Positions 31,857-34,966 of a stretch of DNA of 34,966 bases are shown here, one piece after another; position 1 is the stretch's first letter, and each line of letters opens with the position of its first letter. The notes under the pieces are model-generated. The model was not told the DNA's origin, ran no database searches, and worked only from the letters and a program-made list of their open reading frames with translations. The DNA is from JAKPCT01 sp029553165 (GTDB lineage Bacteria; Bacillota; UBA4882; UBA8346), in the NCBI GenBank assembly GCA_035359995.1, contig DAORZT010000025.1, forward strand, positions 1-34,966, given 5' to 3'. The position numbers were made by a program, and so were the translations under genes.

Positions 31857-33044
31857 TTAATAATTGGTCTGTGCGAGCTTTTCTACAGGCTTGGTTTCTT
31901 TAAAGCAAACCGTTAATAAAACCGGTGTTAGAAGCGTAGAAACTAATACTAATAACACCGCTCCTGAAAACAGTTCGCTGCCAATAATTCCTTTTCTCAA
32001 ACCCAATGAAGTAATTATCAACAAAACTTCTCCCCGGGCGATCATTCCAGAGCCGATAATGAGTGAACTTTTTAAGCCAAAACCTCCCAAAAGCGCCCCA
32101 ATCATACTTCCGATGAGCTTCGAAGCAATTGCTACCAGTACTAAAATAAAAAGGAACAAGAGGATTGAGAGATTAATCTGACGCAAATTAGCGATCGCTC
32201 CAATTCCGACAAAGAAGATCGGAACAAAAAAAGTATATGCAATAACTTCGATCCGCTCAGTAACTAATTTCTTAATTCGGGTTTTACCAACAAATATCCC
32301 CATTAAGTAGGCACCTATTATTGTCGCGACACCCATCTGCTCCGCTAACCATGCGAACAACAAACAACACGCTATTGCCAGAGTAACCCGTCCTTCTTTA
32401 ATCGAATATTTTCTTGAGAGTTTAATTAAGAACGGGAAAAGATAACCGCCAAAGATCAAAACTATCACAAAAAAGAGTGTGATTCTTCCTAACAATGGCA
32501 AGATCTGCAGTTGTGAATTCATACCTACAACTACCGATAATAATAAAATTCCCAAAATATCATCAATTATTGCCGCCGCCAAGATTGTATTGCCTTCAGC
32601 GGTTTTCAGTTTACCCATCTCCATTAAAACCTGAACAGTGATACTGACACTGGTAGCTGTCAAAATCGTCCCGACAAAGATTGCTTCCTGCAGATTATGC
32701 CGCCAAAAAAACACTAATATAATCCCTAATATAAATGGCAGCAGGACACCACCGGCAGCAACCAGCAGCGAACGTTTCCCCAATTTACTCATCTGCTCCA
32801 TTTCCGTATCTAAACCGGCTAAAAACATTAATAAAATGACACCAATCTGTCCAACTTCATCTAAAAACAGGTCTGGTTTCAACCAACCTAAAATAGTTGG
32901 CCCCAGTATTATTCCAGTCATTACTTGTCCAAGAACGGAAGGCATACCTAGCCGTTTGCTAAGCATGCCCCCCAGTTTGGTAAATGCCAGTATCATCGTT
33001 ATATTTAACAAAAAAGCTGAAGGTATTACACTTGGCTCAGACAT
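31857..33044 (-). CDS. CPA2 family cation:proton antiporter without RCK domain
   Basis: A polytopic Na+(K+)/H+ exchanger of the KefB/GerN/NapA type. About a dozen hydrophobic segments span the 395 aa; typical motifs are RLGMPSVLGQVMTGIILGP, FLAGLDTEM and ILAAAIIDDILGILLL, whose Asp pair is the ion-binding site. It stops after the last membrane segment, without the C-terminal TrkA-N/RCK domains of KefB or KefC. The frame is open to 33059, but GGAGG precedes ATG 33044 by 8 bases, so I start there. A PII-like gene ends 33 bases upstream and probably encodes its regulator. The ion is not decidable. Confidence 0.9.
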   Translation of the reverse strand: MSEPSVIPSAFLLNITMILAFTKLGGMLSKRLGMPSVLGQVMTGIILGPTILGWLKPDLFLDEVGQIGVILLMFLAGLDTEMEQMSKLGKRSLLVAAGGVLLPFILGIILVFFWRHNLQEAIFVGTILTATSVSITVQVLMEMGKLKTAEGNTILAAAIIDDILGILLLSVVVGMNSQLQILPLLGRITLFFVIVLIFGGYLFPFLIKLSRKYSIKEGRVTLAIACCLLFAWLAEQMGVATIIGAYLMGIFVGKTRIKKLVTERIEVIAYTFFVPIFFVGIGAIANLRQINLSILLFLFILVLVAIASKLIGSMIGALLGGFGLKSSLIIGSGMIARGEVLLIITSLGLRKGIIGSELFSGAVLLVLVSTLLTPVLLTVCFKETKPVEKLAQTNY

Positions 33045-33077
33045 TTTAGAAACCTCCACAATATAATTTCAATGCTG

Positions 33078-33425
33078 CTATTCCTTTTTACCAATTCCTA
33101 CTGCTTTACAAACCGGCACAACAAACATCATACCGGTACATGGTTCTTGAAATCCATCAAATTCTTTGGCAATTTGCTCCATTGCCTTTTCAATTTTATC
33201 CGGATGTTTGGAAACCGCAAAGATCGTCTGGCTGGTTTCATGTTGCCTTGACAACAGGTTCCGCAAACTCCCAAAAACCGGAATATTATCTGCAAGCATC
33301 TTGCCCATCCCCATTGATTCAACAATCGTTGCCCCTCGAATCTCACTCTCTAAAAGGATTTCTAACACCCGTTCTGTCTTTTCAGAGTCTGAGATGACTA
33401 TAAAAAGCGCTTGCCAGTTTTCCAT
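33078..33425 (-). CDS. PII-like signal protein
   Basis: A 115-aa protein with the ferredoxin-like PII pattern: LFIVISDSEKTERVLEILLE, then an ESMGMGKM stretch, a loop region about 45-65 (NIPVFGSLRNLLSRQ) and a C-terminal GMMFVVPVCKAVGIGKK, like the PII end (xxVVPVxxxxGl). It lacks the classical uridylylation Tyr loop, so it is a PII-like rather than a GlnB/GlnK protein. PII-like proteins next to transporters generally bind nucleotides and gate the partner. ATG 33425 has AAGGAG upstream. It lies between a YebE-like membrane protein gene and the antiporter. Confidence 0.75.
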   Translation of the reverse strand: MENWQALFIVISDSEKTERVLEILLESEIRGATIVESMGMGKMLADNIPVFGSLRNLLSRQHETSQTIFAVSKHPDKIEKAMEQIAKEFDGFQEPCTGMMFVVPVCKAVGIGKKE

Positions 33426-33482
33426 CGCTTCATCTCCTTGGATCCATTAATTTATTACATTAATATTATAGCACTATTATTT

Positions 33483-34124
33483 TTATTTTCGCTTTGCATA
33501 TCGCTTAAAATTACTAAAAAACCTAACCCGGGTACCCGCGTGATTCGGAAAAACACCTTGATTGACATTACGGACATCTTCAATCGAATAAAAGGCTTTC
33601 GGATTGAACTGGCGAATCATCTCGACAACTTGGTGGAGATCACTCCGCTTAATTACTGTATAGATCACATTCACCGGCCCCGTTGTTCCCTGAGCATCAA
33701 TGTTGGTAACACCAAACCCGGCATTCTTGAGATGTTCTACAAGCTGTGCGGCATCTTTCTTGATGATAATCCGCACCACCAAAACACCCATTGCCAGTTT
33801 TTCCTCAATGGTAATCCCGATAAAATTACCCATTGCAAAACCACCGGCATAAGCGATATAACAAAGAAAATTATTCAGATTTTGCATTATTTGACCTATT
33901 GCTACCAACCAAATCAGTACTTCAACAAACCCAAGCGATGAAGCCAGTAGTTTTTGACCGCGGGAAACAAAGATAATGCGAATCGTTCCAATGGTTACAT
34001 CGCAGATCCTGGCAAAAAAGATCAATAGCGGCAGAATAACCCAAGTAAAAACTTCCGAATCTAGCTGCGGGAGTATCTCCACCATCCCCTTCTCAATTGC
34101 TTTACACTTGATTCGCTTTATCAT
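33483..34124 (-). CDS. UPF0316/DUF2179 membrane protein (YebE-like)
   Basis: A 213-aa protein with three hydrophobic segments in the first half (about 27-45, 62-80, 84-105; RICDVTIGTIRIIFVSRGQK is typical of the family) and a cytoplasmic DUF2179-like domain in the second half (RIIIKKDAAQLVEHLKNAGF ... VNVIYTVIKRSDLHQV). The function is not known; DUF2179 domains are thought to bind small ligands. ATG 34124 has AGGA 8 bases upstream; an ATG at 34085 is less well placed. It is part of the run that leads to the PII-like and antiporter genes. Confidence 0.85.
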   Translation of the reverse strand: MIKRIKCKAIEKGMVEILPQLDSEVFTWVILPLLIFFARICDVTIGTIRIIFVSRGQKLLASSLGFVEVLIWLVAIGQIMQNLNNFLCYIAYAGGFAMGNFIGITIEEKLAMGVLVVRIIIKKDAAQLVEHLKNAGFGVTNIDAQGTTGPVNVIYTVIKRSDLHQVVEMIRQFNPKAFYSIEDVRNVNQGVFPNHAGTRVRFFSNFKRYAKRK

Positions 34125-34206
34125 TCACAAGTTCCTGCCAGAGCAAATCAGTAACCTTATGTTAAATATCGGCATTAAGCCAACATAATAACAGCCGCTT
34201 TAAATA

Positions 34207-34722
34207 CTAATTTTTATTTTTTAACAACGAAACTAACCGTCGCAATGTTTCTTCAATCGAAATTCCGGTCGAGTCAAGCATCAAATCTGCATATTTCTGA
34301 TAATATTCGATTCTTTCATTATAGACATCAACCAACTTTTGTCCTTTTGTCATTACAATACCCCGAGTGTCCATATCGGTAATTCGTTGTTCTAACTCCG
34401 GATAGTCAACATGCAGGTAAACAACGAGATTATTCCGTTTTAAATGTTCCATTGCCTTGTTGCTGTAGATCACACTGCCACCGGTTGCAACAACCGTATT
34501 TACTACTTCCAACTTTAACAGGACCGCTTCTTCAATCGCTAAAAACCCAGCAATCCCCTGCTCACTGATAATATCCTGCAATAACCGGTTTTCCTGTTGT
34601 TGAATTAGCAAATCGGTATCAATAAACGCCATCCCGATCGCTTTCGCCAGAAGGACCCCAATGGTACTCTTCCCGGAACCAGGCATCCCAATTAATACAA
34701 TATTCTTATAGCTTTTAGGCAT
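34207..34722 (-). CDS. shikimate kinase-like protein lacking the substrate arginine
   Basis: A 171-aa P-loop kinase of the AroK fold: GMPGSGKST (12-20), FIDTDLLIQ with D35 and D37, ATGGSVIY (79-86), the lid with R120 and NERIEYYQKYAD with R137. Two substrate-site residues differ from true shikimate kinases: FR.IE is F60-L61, so the shikimate-binding Arg is Leu, and GGG is GGS. I therefore give no aroK symbol; the substrate may be different. The frame is open to 34782, but ATG 34722 has TGGGG upstream and matches the family start. It heads the minus-strand run with the YebE-like, PII-like and antiporter genes. Confidence 0.82.
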   Translation of the reverse strand: MPKSYKNIVLIGMPGSGKSTIGVLLAKAIGMAFIDTDLLIQQQENRLLQDIISEQGIAGFLAIEEAVLLKLEVVNTVVATGGSVIYSNKAMEHLKRNNLVVYLHVDYPELEQRITDMDTRGIVMTKGQKLVDVYNERIEYYQKYADLMLDSTGISIEETLRRLVSLLKNKN

Positions 34723-34861
34723 TTGATTACCCCAATTATTTAGTTTTCTTAATACAATAACATAACCAACCAATACTAGCAACTGCCGTCAAAAGCACTA
34801 AATATATGCCAGAGTCCTAATAGATTATACCAAAGGCATAGTTCATTAAGTCTGGGAAAAA

Positions 34862-34870
34862 CATATTCTA
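34862..34870 (+). promoter_or_regulatory. possible sporulation sigma -10 element
   Basis: CATATTCTA fits the CATANNNTA pattern of SigK -10 boxes and lies about 55 bases before the ATG at 34926. No clear AC -35 is found 17 bases upstream, so support is weak. Confidence 0.25.
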
Positions 34871-34925
34871 TATTAAAGGTACATCCTAGAACAAACATCA
34901 AAAACCTTAAAGGAGGATTTATAAA

Positions 34926-34966
34926 ATGGGAAGAGGATTTGATTTATTTGGAGAAAATAATTGCGT
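34926..34966 (+). CDS. start of a plus-strand gene cut by the window edge
   Basis: AAAGGAGG lies 9-10 bases before ATG 34926, and the first 13 codons read MGRGFDLFGENNC without a stop. This resembles the start of short hypothetical proteins common in spore-forming Clostridia, but with 13 residues the identity cannot be fixed. Confidence 0.5.
   Translation, partial: MGRGFDLFGENNC

Noticed and set aside
33411..33941. 176-aa plus-strand open frame
   Set aside because: It lies antisense to the YebE-like and PII-like genes, which have family features and ribosome sites. The frame has neither, and its composition is that of a reverse-strand shadow.
1..34966. CRISPR arrays, insertion sequences, prophage genes, rRNA or tRNA genes
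   Set aside because: I looked for repeat-spacer patterns, transposase or integrase motifs and conserved RNA stretches and found none in the window.

Overview
The window reads as chromosome of a low-GC, endospore-forming Firmicute that also has an outer membrane. Spore-forming is supported by an alpha/beta small acid-soluble spore protein, SpoVS and a SigH-like sigma factor. An outer membrane is supported by a compact Kdo/lipid A operon (DUF374 acyltransferase, waaA, lpxK, kdsB, kdsA, kdsD). That combination fits diderm spore-formers such as Negativicutes, Halanaerobiales or Limnochordia/Hydrogenispora-type lineages; the sequence alone does not let me choose. Nearly all genes carry strong GGAGG-type ribosome binding sites, and several start at TTG.

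Layout. 1-3.5 kb (minus): acyl-CoA dehydrogenase and EtfBA, with a two-[4Fe-4S] ferredoxin domain on EtfA. 3.6-9.4 kb (minus): the Kdo/lipid A operon from a near-consensus promoter at 9342-9370; kdsC is absent. 9.6-12.7 kb (minus): aroF-tyrA-PHP phosphoesterase from a strong promoter at 12642-12670. 12.7-15.5 kb (minus): two unrecognised, AT-rich coiled-coil genes with their own consensus promoter; this is the only clearly accessory-looking segment. 15.6-16.5 kb (plus): an RluA-family pseudouridine synthase. 16.5-22.5 kb (minus): smc-ftsY-miaB. 22.6-23.6 kb (minus): spoVS and a SigH-like sigma gene. 23.7-29.6 kb (minus): the classic yceD-rpmF-plsX-fabD-fabG-acpP-fabF-rnc run. 29.7-31.8 kb (plus): a small unknown gene, a SASP, an Rrf2 regulator with three cysteines and a TcdA-like E1 enzyme. 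31.8-34.7 kb (minus): a shikimate-kinase-like protein, a YebE-type membrane protein, a PII-like protein and a CPA2 antiporter. A plus-strand gene begins at 34926 and runs off the end.

How it works together: plsX-fabD-fabG-acpP-fabF feeds acyl chains to phospholipid and, through lpxK and the acyltransferase, to lipid A. kdsD-kdsA-kdsB make CMP-Kdo for WaaA. aroF and tyrA cover the entry to aromatic synthesis and the tyrosine branch. smc-ftsY is the usual chromosome-organisation and membrane-targeting pair. The most notable items are the coiled-coil pair, the PII-like/antiporter pair, a shikimate kinase homologue lacking the substrate arginine, the ferredoxin-fused EtfA, the SigH-like paralogue beside spoVS, and an inverted repeat over the plsX -10 box.
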